Shown here one piece after another: positions 43,875 to 52,512 of a stretch of 64,000 nucleotides of DNA. Origin of the DNA: an uncultured Alphaproteobacteria bacterium (GTDB lineage: Bacteria > Pseudomonadota > Alphaproteobacteria > Caulobacterales > Caulobacteraceae); the NCBI GenBank assembly GCA_937920085.1, contig CALETE010000041.1:32408-96407 (forward strand). The letters are read 5' to 3'. The notes beneath the pieces were generated by a model. It was not told the DNA's origin. It saw nothing but the letters and a program-made list of their open reading frames with translations, and did not search any database. Position numbers and translations under genes: made by a program. Position 1 is the first letter of the stretch; every line of letters starts with the position of its first letter.

Positions 43875-44912
43875 CTAGACCGGTTCGCGAACAAACCTCG
43901 CCAGGTCATTGGCCGTATCGCGGCTGATGTCGGGGCAGCAGATGGCGAAGATTTCCACCCCGTGGGTGGTGCCCATGACCTGACGGCAGCGGGCATTGAT
44001 GCCGTTCTGCATCAGCAGGCGGTAGAAGTTGATGCCCTCGTCGCGCAGGGGGTCGCACTCATTGACGCTGATGACCGTAGGCGGCAGGCCCTTGACGTCC
44101 TCGGCCGTGGCAAACCCAGGCCAGGCCAGGGGATTGCGCGCCTCAAAGGCCTCAATGCCATAGGCCATGGCCCCGCGGTTATTGTGCAGTTCCAGAAAGA
44201 TGCCGTTGTTTTCGGTCGATGACGGGTTCTGGGCCAGGGGCCATTGCCCGGCGATATAGGGACACATGGCATAGAGCCCCTTGATCAGGCCGATATCGCC
44301 GTCCTGTTTCAGTTTCAGGCCTGTGGCCAGGGTTAGGTTGCCGCCGCCGCTTTCGCCCGCAATGACGATCCGATCAGGGTCAATGTTCAGATGGGCGCTG
44401 TTTTCCTTCACCCACTTCAGGCCCGATACACAGTCATTGAGACCGGCGGGGAAGGGATCAACCTCTGGTGCAGACGAGGCCCGCAAGCAGTTTCGGAAAT
44501 CTACCATGGCCACGGCCACGCCCCGGGCAGCGATGATACGGCCCCAGGCCTTATAGAGTCCGTCATAGCAGGACATGACCATCATGCCGCCGCCATGGAT
44601 GTAATAGACGCAAGGCAGGGTCTCGTCGGTGTCGGGGCGGATGTATTGGATATTGACCCAGTTGCCGTCCGGCGCAGACTGGAAGCGCTCTGTGGTGATG
44701 CGCAGGCCCGCAGAGGGGGCAACGACCTCATTGTCGACCATGTCGAACATGGCCTTCATACCTGCCGCCGTTGCCAAGCCTTCTTCACTGGCCTCATAGG
44801 CCAACATTTCGGCGCGATCCTTGACGTCTCCCGCCGGACCAAAGTCGGGCGTCATCCCGAAGATCGCCTTGATGCGGGGATCGATGCGGGGATCATCATT
44901 GAGCTTGGACAT
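43875..44912 (-). CDS. Alpha/beta hydrolase of the hormone-sensitive lipase family
   Basis: A 345-residue esterase. The oxyanion motif YIHGGGM is at about 105-110 and the nucleophile Ser188 is in GESGGG; Asp and His of the triad are probably in NECDPLRDEG and TTHGVEIF. No signal peptide, so cytoplasmic. It follows the TonB receptor and its terminator on the same strand and precedes the glycosidase-like gene in the same reading frame. Confidence 0.92.
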   Translation of the reverse strand: MSKLNDDPRIDPRIKAIFGMTPDFGPAGDVKDRAEMLAYEASEEGLATAAGMKAMFDMVDNEVVAPSAGLRITTERFQSAPDGNWVNIQYIRPDTDETLPCVYYIHGGGMMVMSCYDGLYKAWGRIIAARGVAVAMVDFRNCLRASSAPEVDPFPAGLNDCVSGLKWVKENSAHLNIDPDRIVIAGESGGGNLTLATGLKLKQDGDIGLIKGLYAMCPYIAGQWPLAQNPSSTENNGIFLELHNNRGAMAYGIEAFEARNPLAWPGFATAEDVKGLPPTVISVNECDPLRDEGINFYRLLMQNGINARCRQVMGTTHGVEIFAICCPDISRDTANDLARFVREPV

Positions 44913-44947
44913 CAGGATTTCCTTGGGAGACGGCAGGGTCAGAGAGA

Positions 44948-44978
44948 GGCGCGATCAGGCTATCAACCTGATCGCGCC
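44948..44978 (-). terminator. Intrinsic terminator after the TonB receptor gene
   Basis: A perfect 12-bp stem (GGCGCGATCAGG with CCTGATCGCGCC) and 7-nt loop lies 9 bp past the receptor stop. Read on the minus strand the stem is followed by TCTCTCTC rather than a pure U run, so termination may be partial, leaving some read-through to the esterase. Confidence 0.75.
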
Positions 44979-44987
44979 GCCGTCTGT

Positions 44988-47615
44988 CTAGTACTTCCAG
45001 CCTAAACGCACACCGACCGTGCGCGGCCGCAGGGTGCCGTAGCGGTTCAGGGAGTAGTTGGCCGCGTCGATGAAGATCGGCGAGTGGTTATTGGTCAGGT
45101 TCTCGCCGTAGAGCACGGCCTTGAGATTCCCCTTGGCCCAGCCCAGGCTGGCATTGATATTCTCATAGGAGGGGATCTTGGCGTAGGCCGCGTTTGGCGT
45201 CTTTGAGCCCGCCGTATTGGGGAAGGTATTCACATAAGACCCGACATATTGGGCATCGACCCGCGCATAGAGGTCTGAGCCATCAGCCAGGGCCCAGGTA
45301 TACTTGCCATAGGCCCCGGCCTTGAATTCCGGCGAGGCCAGCTTGGCACCGACCACGGCCCCGGAGATCAGGGATTCCGTAGCCGTCAGTTCGGTGACCT
45401 TGGCGTTCTGCAAGGTGAAGTTAAAGCCACCTTCCAGATGGTCGCTGATCAGGGCATCGACTTCGGTTTCCAGACCCACAGAGCGGGACTTGCCCACCGT
45501 GCCCACATACGGGGTTGCATCTGACGAGCGGACCAGAGGCACCTGCATGGGGCCCCAGTCGATGTAATAGGCAGCAACCGTGGTGCGGAGCCGCCCGTCG
45601 AGCCAGATGTTCTTGGCCCCCAGTTCATAGTTCCAGATGGAGTCTGCGGCGGCCATGGCCGGAATGATGGCCGGGTCATTGGGGTTGATCAGGCTCTTGC
45701 CGCCGTTGAAGGCCGAGGGGCCATTGGGGTGGCTGCGCCGGAAGCCCTGGGATGCCAGACCATAATAAGTCTCGTCGGCGCTGGGCTGCCATTCGATGCC
45801 GAACTTGCCGATCACCTTGCTCTGCTTGCCTGTGGTGTTGGTCACAGCGACTGACGGAACCTTGACGATATTGGCCCCGCCAAAGCCGAAGATGGCCCCA
45901 AAGATCGAGGGGATCAGGGTGGGGGTGGAGAAGCCGGTGCCCTTGTCCTGATCGGTAAACTGATACTGAGCGGCCCGGGCTCCGGCGGTCAGGGTAACGG
46001 TGTCGGTCAGGTGATAGTTGGCCTCGCCGTAGAAGGCGGCTTCATAGTTCTTCTTATTGCGGAAGCCGTCATTGACGTCGGCATCCTTGGTGAGGATCGG
46101 GTTTAGGCCGGTAATCTTCAGAGCCGCCAGGAATGAGGTCGGCACGTGGAAAAGGTCAGCATAGTCGCTCTTCTGGTCCAGATAGAAGGCCCCGGCCACC
46201 CAGTCGAACTTGCCGCCCTTTTTGGAGACCAACCGGAAGTCCTCGACCACCGAATTCGTGTCGATCTTCTCTTGGAAGTAATAAGGCATGATGGCGGTCA
46301 GGACGCCATCGAGATCGAGATCCCATCCGGTCTTGGCGCGAGCCAGCACGGTGGCTGAGGTTAGATCGGCCCATCCAAAGTCGTATTCCACCGTTGCGTT
46401 ATAGCTGGTGAGGTCCACATCCACGGCAAAGGGATAGTCGCGCTTGGCAATATTGACCCCGAGGGTTGGGTCATAGAGCGAGGAGTCGCCGACCCGGTTA
46501 TGGTCGCTGGTGACCATCAGGGTCGCGTTTAGCTTGTCGGTGGGCTGCCAACGGAGGGAGCCACGGACGCCCCAATCATCGGACGTGTTGGCATTCTTGC
46601 GGCCATTGGCACCGGCATAGTTCACCCAGCCATCTTCATTGCGGGTGTAGCCCACCAGGCGAATAGCCAATTGGTCTTCGATCAGGGGCACATTGACCAT
46701 GCCGCTGAGGCGCAGACGATTGGAATCACCCTTGGTCTTACCGGCGTCCAGATCGATGGAGGCGTGATAGCCCGATGGATCGGCCTTATTGGTCACATAA
46801 CGGATGGCGCCGGTCAGGGAGCCTGAACCAAACAGTGTGCCCTGGGGACCGCGCAGCACTTCCACCCGGTTGATGTCATAGGGCCGCACATCTGGTGTGA
46901 TCACCGAGAACGAGGTCAGGGGCAGGTCGTCCAAATAGATGGCGACCAGCTTCTGTTCGCCACTGCTGCTGGTGCCGTTGGAGGTTTGGATGCCACGCAC
47001 CACGAACTTGTTGAAGTTTGAGCCCCCGGTGGCGATCACGCCTGGCACGGTGCGGGTCAGGTCTTCATAGTTCTCAATGCCCCGGGCTTCGAGGTCCTTA
47101 CCGCTGACGGCGGTGATGCTCTGCGGAATATCTTGAACCGACTCGGCCCGCTTGGTGGCGGTGACAATCAGTTCTTCGATCACCACCGGCTTATTCTCGG
47201 CAGCAAGGGCAGACTGAGCTCCGATCAGGCTGAAAACCATGGCGGAGGCACCGGCAAGAAGGCCGGTCTTGGTATTGCGTGTCATATCTTTCTCCCCGTT
47301 GACGACGGACCGCGAAATCGTAATGACCCCGCTGGCCGTCACTTCACCGGTGAAAGACGTGCCCTGAAGCATGATCTTCAGGGCCTCTGGGATCGTGCGT
47401 CGTCCTCTGACGGGGTGTATCCCCCCCTTTCGGGCCAGTTCGTAGGGAAACAGAAGCGGCGCGCCACATTGCTGAGCCAAGGCCTCAAGGGCTGGTCCGA
47501 GCGTCGTCTGCGTGATCCGCAGGTTGCAGGTTTGGCCTGCCACCTGGGCCTGAGCCTCGCCGCTGCTGGCGAGAACGGTGCCAGCCAAGAGGCAAGCGAC
47601 AGTCCCAGCACGCAA
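44988..47615 (-). CDS. TonB-dependent receptor/transducer with STN domain and an internal signal peptide
   Basis: An 875-residue outer-membrane receptor. Order: signal peptide (VACLLAGTVLASSGEAQA); STN signalling domain (~residues 27-105, starting QTCNLRITQTTLGPALEAL); then a second, intact signal peptide (TGLLAGASAMVFSLIGAQSA); plug domain with TonB-box-like EELIVTATKR; 22-strand barrel ending in GVRLGWKY. The internal ATG at 47285 follows GGGGAG and would give a conventional receptor without STN. The TTG at 47615 follows AAGAAGGA. The FecI/FecR genes upstream fit a surface-signalling role. Ligand unknown. Confidence 0.9.
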   Translation of the reverse strand: MRAGTVACLLAGTVLASSGEAQAQVAGQTCNLRITQTTLGPALEALAQQCGAPLLFPYELARKGGIHPVRGRRTIPEALKIMLQGTSFTGEVTASGVITISRSVVNGEKDMTRNTKTGLLAGASAMVFSLIGAQSALAAENKPVVIEELIVTATKRAESVQDIPQSITAVSGKDLEARGIENYEDLTRTVPGVIATGGSNFNKFVVRGIQTSNGTSSSGEQKLVAIYLDDLPLTSFSVITPDVRPYDINRVEVLRGPQGTLFGSGSLTGAIRYVTNKADPSGYHASIDLDAGKTKGDSNRLRLSGMVNVPLIEDQLAIRLVGYTRNEDGWVNYAGANGRKNANTSDDWGVRGSLRWQPTDKLNATLMVTSDHNRVGDSSLYDPTLGVNIAKRDYPFAVDVDLTSYNATVEYDFGWADLTSATVLARAKTGWDLDLDGVLTAIMPYYFQEKIDTNSVVEDFRLVSKKGGKFDWVAGAFYLDQKSDYADLFHVPTSFLAALKITGLNPILTKDADVNDGFRNKKNYEAAFYGEANYHLTDTVTLTAGARAAQYQFTDQDKGTGFSTPTLIPSIFGAIFGFGGANIVKVPSVAVTNTTGKQSKVIGKFGIEWQPSADETYYGLASQGFRRSHPNGPSAFNGGKSLINPNDPAIIPAMAAADSIWNYELGAKNIWLDGRLRTTVAAYYIDWGPMQVPLVRSSDATPYVGTVGKSRSVGLETEVDALISDHLEGGFNFTLQNAKVTELTATESLISGAVVGAKLASPEFKAGAYGKYTWALADGSDLYARVDAQYVGSYVNTFPNTAGSKTPNAAYAKIPSYENINASLGWAKGNLKAVLYGENLTNNHSPIFIDAANYSLNRYGTLRPRTVGVRLGWKY

Positions 47616-47798
47616 TCGGCGATCCTTCTTCCCTAATTCCTGGCACGACGATGGACGCAACGATGCCGCCTAGTCACCGGCCTTAGGGGATAGGACCGAT
47701 GAGCTTGAGAAATCCTCCAGCGCCCCTCAGCCATATGTGATGTTTTTTTTGCAGCGGAGGCAAACACTGCTTTTCGAGGCTACGGCCAAATCGCCCAG

Positions 47799-48869
47799 CT
47801 AAAGCGCAGCAGTCAACCTGACATGTTTACGGTCCAGCCGCTCTACGTGGACACCAAAGCTGGAGTCCAGGGCCTCCAGCATAGGATCGACTTCGCCGAC
47901 CTTGAAGTATCCGCCAATTTTCAGAGACTTAAGTGCTGGGTCTGCGATCTCAATTTGAACGTCGGTATAGCGGCTGACGTCGGCGACGACACTGGCCAGA
48001 TCATCACCATTAAAGACCAGCATCCCCTGACGCCAGGCCAGCTTTCGCGACACTTCCGGCGGCGCCAAGTCCAAATGTTCGACAAGTCTTGCCTTTTCAA
48101 CAACCGCCAACTCGGTAGAGCCCTGGCTGGCAGACACCATGGTCAGGGTTTTGCGGGGCAAGGCGGCGATGCGGTCCAAGGGTGCCGAGGGGGGTGGGTG
48201 TGACATGGCCGCCACTTCGACCTTGCCTTTTGTGACTGTGACCTCAACCTGATCCCCGGTTAGGCGGACGACAAAGGCCGTGCCGACCGCGCTAACAACA
48301 TCCTGGTGGGCGTAAACGGAAAACGGCCGTTGTTTGTTGGGGGCGACCTCAAAATAGGCCTCGCCCTTCAGAAGGCGCAGATCCCGGGCCCTCGGCGAAT
48401 AGCGCACCTCGACCTTGCTGTTGGTGTTCAGCTGTATGCTCGATCCATCGTCGAGGTTTATGGTTCTTTGGCCCCCGACGGCGGTGTCATAGACCTCGGT
48501 GCGCGGCAGGAGTTGCAAGCCCGTGATCGCGGCGACGCCCGCAACAATCACACTGGCTGCCGCTAGTCCTGCGACCCAACCCCTGGGCAGTTGTCCTAGG
48601 GTCCGACGGTCTCGCGTGGCAATTTTCGCCTCAAGGATGTGCGGCAGATGAGAAAGCTCATCCAGGTCAGACCAGAGGGCCATCATTTGGTCTGCGGCTT
48701 GGCGGTGCAGCGGACTTAGGGCCCTCCAGGCACGAAATGCCGCGAGATCGGCCTCTGACTGTGTCCCGCGGTCGAGACGGGCAATCCACGCGGCGGCCTC
48801 AGCTTCGAGGTTGGCGGGACTCCGTAGGGGGATGAAGGTGTTCGGATCAGACATCTGAGGTTGATCCAC
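47799..48869 (-). CDS. FecR-type anti-sigma factor/transmembrane sensor
   Basis: A 356-residue FecR family protein. An N-terminal cytoplasmic DUF4880-like region (ARLDRGTQSEADLAAFRAW) binds the sigma factor. One membrane segment near residues 98-118 (VAGLAAASVIVAGVAAITGL) is followed by the periplasmic FecR domain (TVNLDDGSSIQLNTNSKV-like) and a C-terminal STN-like region that would contact the receptor's STN domain. It overlaps the sigma-factor gene by 23 bp. Confidence 0.93.
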   Translation of the reverse strand: MDQPQMSDPNTFIPLRSPANLEAEAAAWIARLDRGTQSEADLAAFRAWRALSPLHRQAADQMMALWSDLDELSHLPHILEAKIATRDRRTLGQLPRGWVAGLAAASVIVAGVAAITGLQLLPRTEVYDTAVGGQRTINLDDGSSIQLNTNSKVEVRYSPRARDLRLLKGEAYFEVAPNKQRPFSVYAHQDVVSAVGTAFVVRLTGDQVEVTVTKGKVEVAAMSHPPPSAPLDRIAALPRKTLTMVSASQGSTELAVVEKARLVEHLDLAPPEVSRKLAWRQGMLVFNGDDLASVVADVSRYTDVQIEIADPALKSLKIGGYFKVGEVDPMLEALDSSFGVHVERLDRKHVRLTAAL

Positions 48870-49437
48870 CTGCCGACTTAAGGGGCGTTTCAGCCTTTGA
48901 GGCTGTCATCGCCGCGACGCGGCCACTTCCGACGTCGTAGCCCCTGAGCCTTAGATACTCGCTGCATTTGATCAAACCCGCGGCAAGGTGTTTTTCAACC
49001 GTGCTCACCGAGAGGCCCAATTTTTGCGCAACTTCCTTTTGTGAAAGCCCCTGAATCTTGCGCAAGATGAACACCTGCCGACACTGCGGGGGCAGGGCTG
49101 AGACTGCGTCTGCAAAGATTGCCATTTTTTGTCGACCCTCGACCTCGTCCTCCACAGAGACTTGGTCGCCTGCGTCTAAGACCGCCGGGTCGGGAAAATC
49201 CTCTATAAAGGTGGTTGACCGATTGGAGTGCCGGTCTTTCTCATTTAGGGCGAGATTCCGAGCAATCCGATAAAGAAAGGCCTTTGGACTGGCCACCTCT
49301 CGCGTGGGGTCCGCGAAGGCGCGCAGGAAGGTTTCCTGCGCCAAGTCGTCGACATCCTGCGAACGGGAAAAGAACCGGGACAGGTATCGCTTAATACCCC
49401 CCTCATTCTCCAAAAAGGTTCGTAAGATCATCGACAT
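48847..49437 (-). CDS. FecI-type ECF sigma factor
   Basis: A 196-residue extracytoplasmic-function sigma factor. Sigma-2 has DVDDLAQETFLRAFADP and FLYRIARNLA; sigma-4 has ALPPQCRQVFILRKIQGLSQKEVA and LGLSVSTVEKHLA. The neighbours FecR and an STN-type receptor indicate control by outer-membrane ligand binding, with the receptor gene as likely target. The C-terminus is about 25 residues longer than usual. Confidence 0.94.
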   Translation of the reverse strand: MSMILRTFLENEGGIKRYLSRFFSRSQDVDDLAQETFLRAFADPTREVASPKAFLYRIARNLALNEKDRHSNRSTTFIEDFPDPAVLDAGDQVSVEDEVEGRQKMAIFADAVSALPPQCRQVFILRKIQGLSQKEVAQKLGLSVSTVEKHLAAGLIKCSEYLRLRGYDVGSGRVAAMTASKAETPLKSAGGSTSDV

Positions 49438-49609
49438 GATGACTCTAGGGGCCCCGATACGCGCCGAGTTCGTGCCGGTTTCAGCATCAGGACGCGTCTA
49501 GGGGTTTTGGTAGGCCGACCGCGACCGTCTGTAAATGTGGAGGATTTCGGATCTGGGGCCACAGATTTCCTGGCCGGCGTTCATTGCCCGGCCTTCGGCG
49601 AGACCCCGA

Positions 49610-49915
49610 TCAGGACTTGGCCTCAGGGGTCGCGCCGAAATTTTTTGAGAGATAGTCAGAAATGGCCTTTTGTTGCTGGGCATCGCTCTGGGCACCATAG
49701 CCGAGCATACGGGTCAGGATGTCGCCCCACTCGGCCCGCGTGCGCTTCTGGGCGGTAATCACCTCCGCCCCATGGCAACTGACACAGCCCGACAGGATGT
49801 CCGCCTTCCCCGGCCCCTCAGGCAGGGGGTCTTGTTGAGCCCAGGCCAAGCCTCCGCTCAGGGCGCTTACGCCCAAGACCGCCGAACCAACCAGTCCAAA
49901 CCACAGTTTTCGCAT
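49610..49915 (-). CDS. Small c-type cytochrome
   Basis: A 101-residue exported monoheme cytochrome c. A signal peptide (LVGSAVLGVSALSGGLAWA) precedes the heme motif CVSCHG; the distal Met is probably in TRMLGYG. I start at the ATG at 49915 (MRKLWFG), with AGGAG 11 bp upstream; a TTG at 49924 is the alternative. It stands alone between the sigma factor and the acyl-CoA dehydrogenase gene, resembling small subunits of periplasmic dehydrogenases. Confidence 0.87.
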   Translation of the reverse strand: MRKLWFGLVGSAVLGVSALSGGLAWAQQDPLPEGPGKADILSGCVSCHGAEVITAQKRTRAEWGDILTRMLGYGAQSDAQQQKAISDYLSKNFGATPEAKS

Positions 49916-50142
49916 TTGGCACAAAGCTCCTCTGCCGTCTTCAGTCTCTTTAACGCAGAGCCCTCAGCACACAACGGGGGTTTTGCTTCCCTTGGTGCCA
50001 ATGTGCTCCCTAACCACGCCAGAGCCCCTAAGGTTCCGCAGGGGTAAGGTAAAATTCAACCCCGGGCGAGCCCAGACAGTTGAATTCTCCCGGCGACGCC
50101 CCTCTTATCACTCGCAATTAAAGGACGCGGGAGGGCGGTGCC

Positions 50143-51351
50143 ATGCAGACGGTTGATCCAAAGGACCTGGCGGCTTTTGAGGCCGATGCAGATGCTTGGT
50201 TTAAGGAAAACGTGGTTCGGGATCCGGGCTTCATGCTGCCCCTAACCTTCATGGAGGTCGGGACAGACCAGCAGTTCCATTTCCTGAGGGATTGGCAGAA
50301 CAAGGTCTATGACGCCGGCTATCTCGGCGCGGCCTGGCCAAAGGCCTATGGGGGTGGCGGTCTGCCCCAGGACTTCCAGAATGCGGCCACCCGGGCCATG
50401 CGCCGACATCACGGCCCGATCATGCTCAATGCTATTGGCCTGAACTGGACGGGGCCCCTGCTGCTCGACATGGGGTCAGAGGCGCACAAGATGGCGCACC
50501 TGAAGGGTATTCTCTCGGCCGAAGACATCTGGTGTCAGGGCTTTTCTGAACCTGGCAATGGATCAGACCTCGGCAATGCCCAGACCAGGGCCGTTCGAGA
50601 CGGCGACCATTATGTGATCAATGGCTCAAAAATCTGGACCACCCTGGGACGCTACGCCAAGTACATGATCCTGCTGGCCCGCACAGATACCGATACGCCT
50701 AAGAAATACGATGGCCTCAGCTTCTTCCTGGCCCCGATGAAAATTCCGGGGGTGGAAACCAATCCGATCCGCAAGCTCACCGGCGAGCACGGCTTTACCC
50801 AGACCTTCTTCACCGACGCCCGCATTCCTGCCACGGGGCTGATGGGGGTTGAGGGCGGTGGCTGGAAGGTTGCCATGCGGACCCTGGAATTCGAGCGGGG
50901 GGCTCGCGGTGGCCAGGCCGGCGGCTATGTGGCGGTGGGTAGCAATGCCTTCGACGTCCTCGACCTGGCTAAGCGCATGACCCGGTCTGGCAAGCCGGTT
51001 TTGGATGACCCCGCCGTCGCCGATCAGATGGTGGATTTTCTGATGGAAATCCAGGCCATGAACCTCAATGGCCAGCGGACCCAGGTCCCGAACCTCATTG
51101 CGGATCATCCCCAGGGCATACCCCTAGCTTCCAAGCTGATGGGCACTGAAATGTCCCGCCGACTGAATGAATTCGCGATCCGCCTGACCGGCGCTCGCGG
51201 CGCTTATTATGTGGGTGAGGCTGCGGCCGTCGATCAGGGGATCTGGGCCCGGGCCTATCTCAATTCTTTCTCAGCGACCATTGGCGGTGGCACCTCGCAG
51301 ATTCAGGCAAATATTGTCGGCGAGCATGTGCTCGGCCTGCCGAAATCCTGA
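50143..51351 (+). CDS. Acyl-CoA dehydrogenase (1)
   Basis: A 402-residue FAD enzyme of the acyl-CoA dehydrogenase family. Recognisable are the WCQGFSEPGNGSDLGNAQTRA FAD/substrate segment (in parts), the YVINGSKIWTT strand and the C-terminal GGTSQIQANIVGEHVLGLP, which is the family's FAD-binding end. The next gene, an ACAD of the shorter and more divergent type, follows after 14 bp; together they resemble the heteromeric pairs (FadE-type alpha/beta) used on sterol or other bulky acyl-CoA substrates. Confidence 0.93.
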   Translation: MQTVDPKDLAAFEADADAWFKENVVRDPGFMLPLTFMEVGTDQQFHFLRDWQNKVYDAGYLGAAWPKAYGGGGLPQDFQNAATRAMRRHHGPIMLNAIGLNWTGPLLLDMGSEAHKMAHLKGILSAEDIWCQGFSEPGNGSDLGNAQTRAVRDGDHYVINGSKIWTTLGRYAKYMILLARTDTDTPKKYDGLSFFLAPMKIPGVETNPIRKLTGEHGFTQTFFTDARIPATGLMGVEGGGWKVAMRTLEFERGARGGQAGGYVAVGSNAFDVLDLAKRMTRSGKPVLDDPAVADQMVDFLMEIQAMNLNGQRTQVPNLIADHPQGIPLASKLMGTEMSRRLNEFAIRLTGARGAYYVGEAAAVDQGIWARAYLNSFSATIGGGTSQIQANIVGEHVLGLPKS

Positions 51352-51365
51352 GGGGAGACGCGACC

Positions 51366-52490
51366 ATGCAAGATCTCGGACGAATAGGATTTAGCGAAGA
51401 CCAGGCCGCCCTGCTCGATGTGGCCACGGACTTCTGTTTGCAGCGCTCGCCGGTATCCACCGTGCGCCGTTTGATAGAAGACGAACTGGGTCATGATCCA
51501 GCCGTCTGGACGGAAATGGGCGAACTTGGCTGGCTTGGCATTGCCATTCCCGAAGACTTCGGCGGTTCAGGTCTCAGCCTGGCCGAAGTGGTGCCCGTGG
51601 TGGAACAGATGGGGCGCCGGCTGATGATCGGGCCCCTGATCTCCACCACCCTGGCCGCCCAGGCCCTGGTGGTGGGCGGAACCGAAGCCCAGAAACGTAA
51701 TGTCCTGCCACGCCTGGCAGAGGGCGTCGCAGCCACGGTAGCCCTCGCCGAGCCTGATTTCGATTGGGAGCCGGATACCGTTTCCTGTCAGGCCCTGGAG
51801 ACTGAGGGCGGGCAACTGGTGCTTCGGGGGCAGAAGGTCCTGGTGTGTGACGCCGGCATCGCCCAATGGATTGTCGCCTCGGTCCTGTACCGCAATGCGC
51901 CAGCTATGGTCCTGATCCCCAGATCGGCCCTGCCCGAAGGTGCCCTGCGTCGCGAAACTGTGATTGATGAGACCCGCCGGTCCTTCGCCCTGAACCTGGA
52001 CGGGGTGTCGGTCTCAAAAGACGACTTGCTGGATCTGGACTTGGCGGCGACCACCCTTACCCATCTTCACTTGGCGGCGAATTTGCTAGGGGCCGCAGAT
52101 ATGATCGGCGGGACCCAGGCCTGTATTGACTACACCGTGGACTATCTGAAAACCCGCACCCAGTTCGGCAAGCTGATCGGGTCCTATCAGGCGCTGAAGC
52201 ACCCCACGGTGGACGCCTATTGCCGGTATGAGCAGGCTCGCTCTCACCTTTATGCCGCCGCCCATTGCTTTGGCGAGCAAGGGGTTGGGGAAATCGCGGT
52301 CCGCATGGCCAAGGCCGCTGCCGACGGGGCCTACAGCTTTGCCTCCGACCGGGCGATCCAGTTTCATGGGGGCTTTGGCTTTACCTATGACTGTGACGCC
52401 CAGCTCTATCGCCGCCGGGCGATTTGGCATGCCGCAAACTATGGTGACGCCAGCTTCCACAAGGCCAAGTTGGCCAAGCTTCTTTTCTAG
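51366..52490 (+). CDS. Acyl-CoA dehydrogenase (2)
   Basis: A 374-residue acyl-CoA dehydrogenase homologue, more divergent than its upstream neighbour. It keeps GWLGIAIPEDFGGSGLSLAEV, DYTVDYLKTRTQFGKLIGSYQ (length shared with family) and the C-terminal HGGFGFTYDCDAQLYRRRA. The usual middle-domain substrate strand is weak. It is likely to form a heteromer with the preceding protein. Confidence 0.92.
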   Translation: MQDLGRIGFSEDQAALLDVATDFCLQRSPVSTVRRLIEDELGHDPAVWTEMGELGWLGIAIPEDFGGSGLSLAEVVPVVEQMGRRLMIGPLISTTLAAQALVVGGTEAQKRNVLPRLAEGVAATVALAEPDFDWEPDTVSCQALETEGGQLVLRGQKVLVCDAGIAQWIVASVLYRNAPAMVLIPRSALPEGALRRETVIDETRRSFALNLDGVSVSKDDLLDLDLAATTLTHLHLAANLLGAADMIGGTQACIDYTVDYLKTRTQFGKLIGSYQALKHPTVDAYCRYEQARSHLYAAAHCFGEQGVGEIAVRMAKAAADGAYSFASDRAIQFHGGFGFTYDCDAQLYRRRAIWHAANYGDASFHKAKLAKLLF

Positions 52491-52512
52491 ATTACGCAAG
52501 GTATAGATTCCT

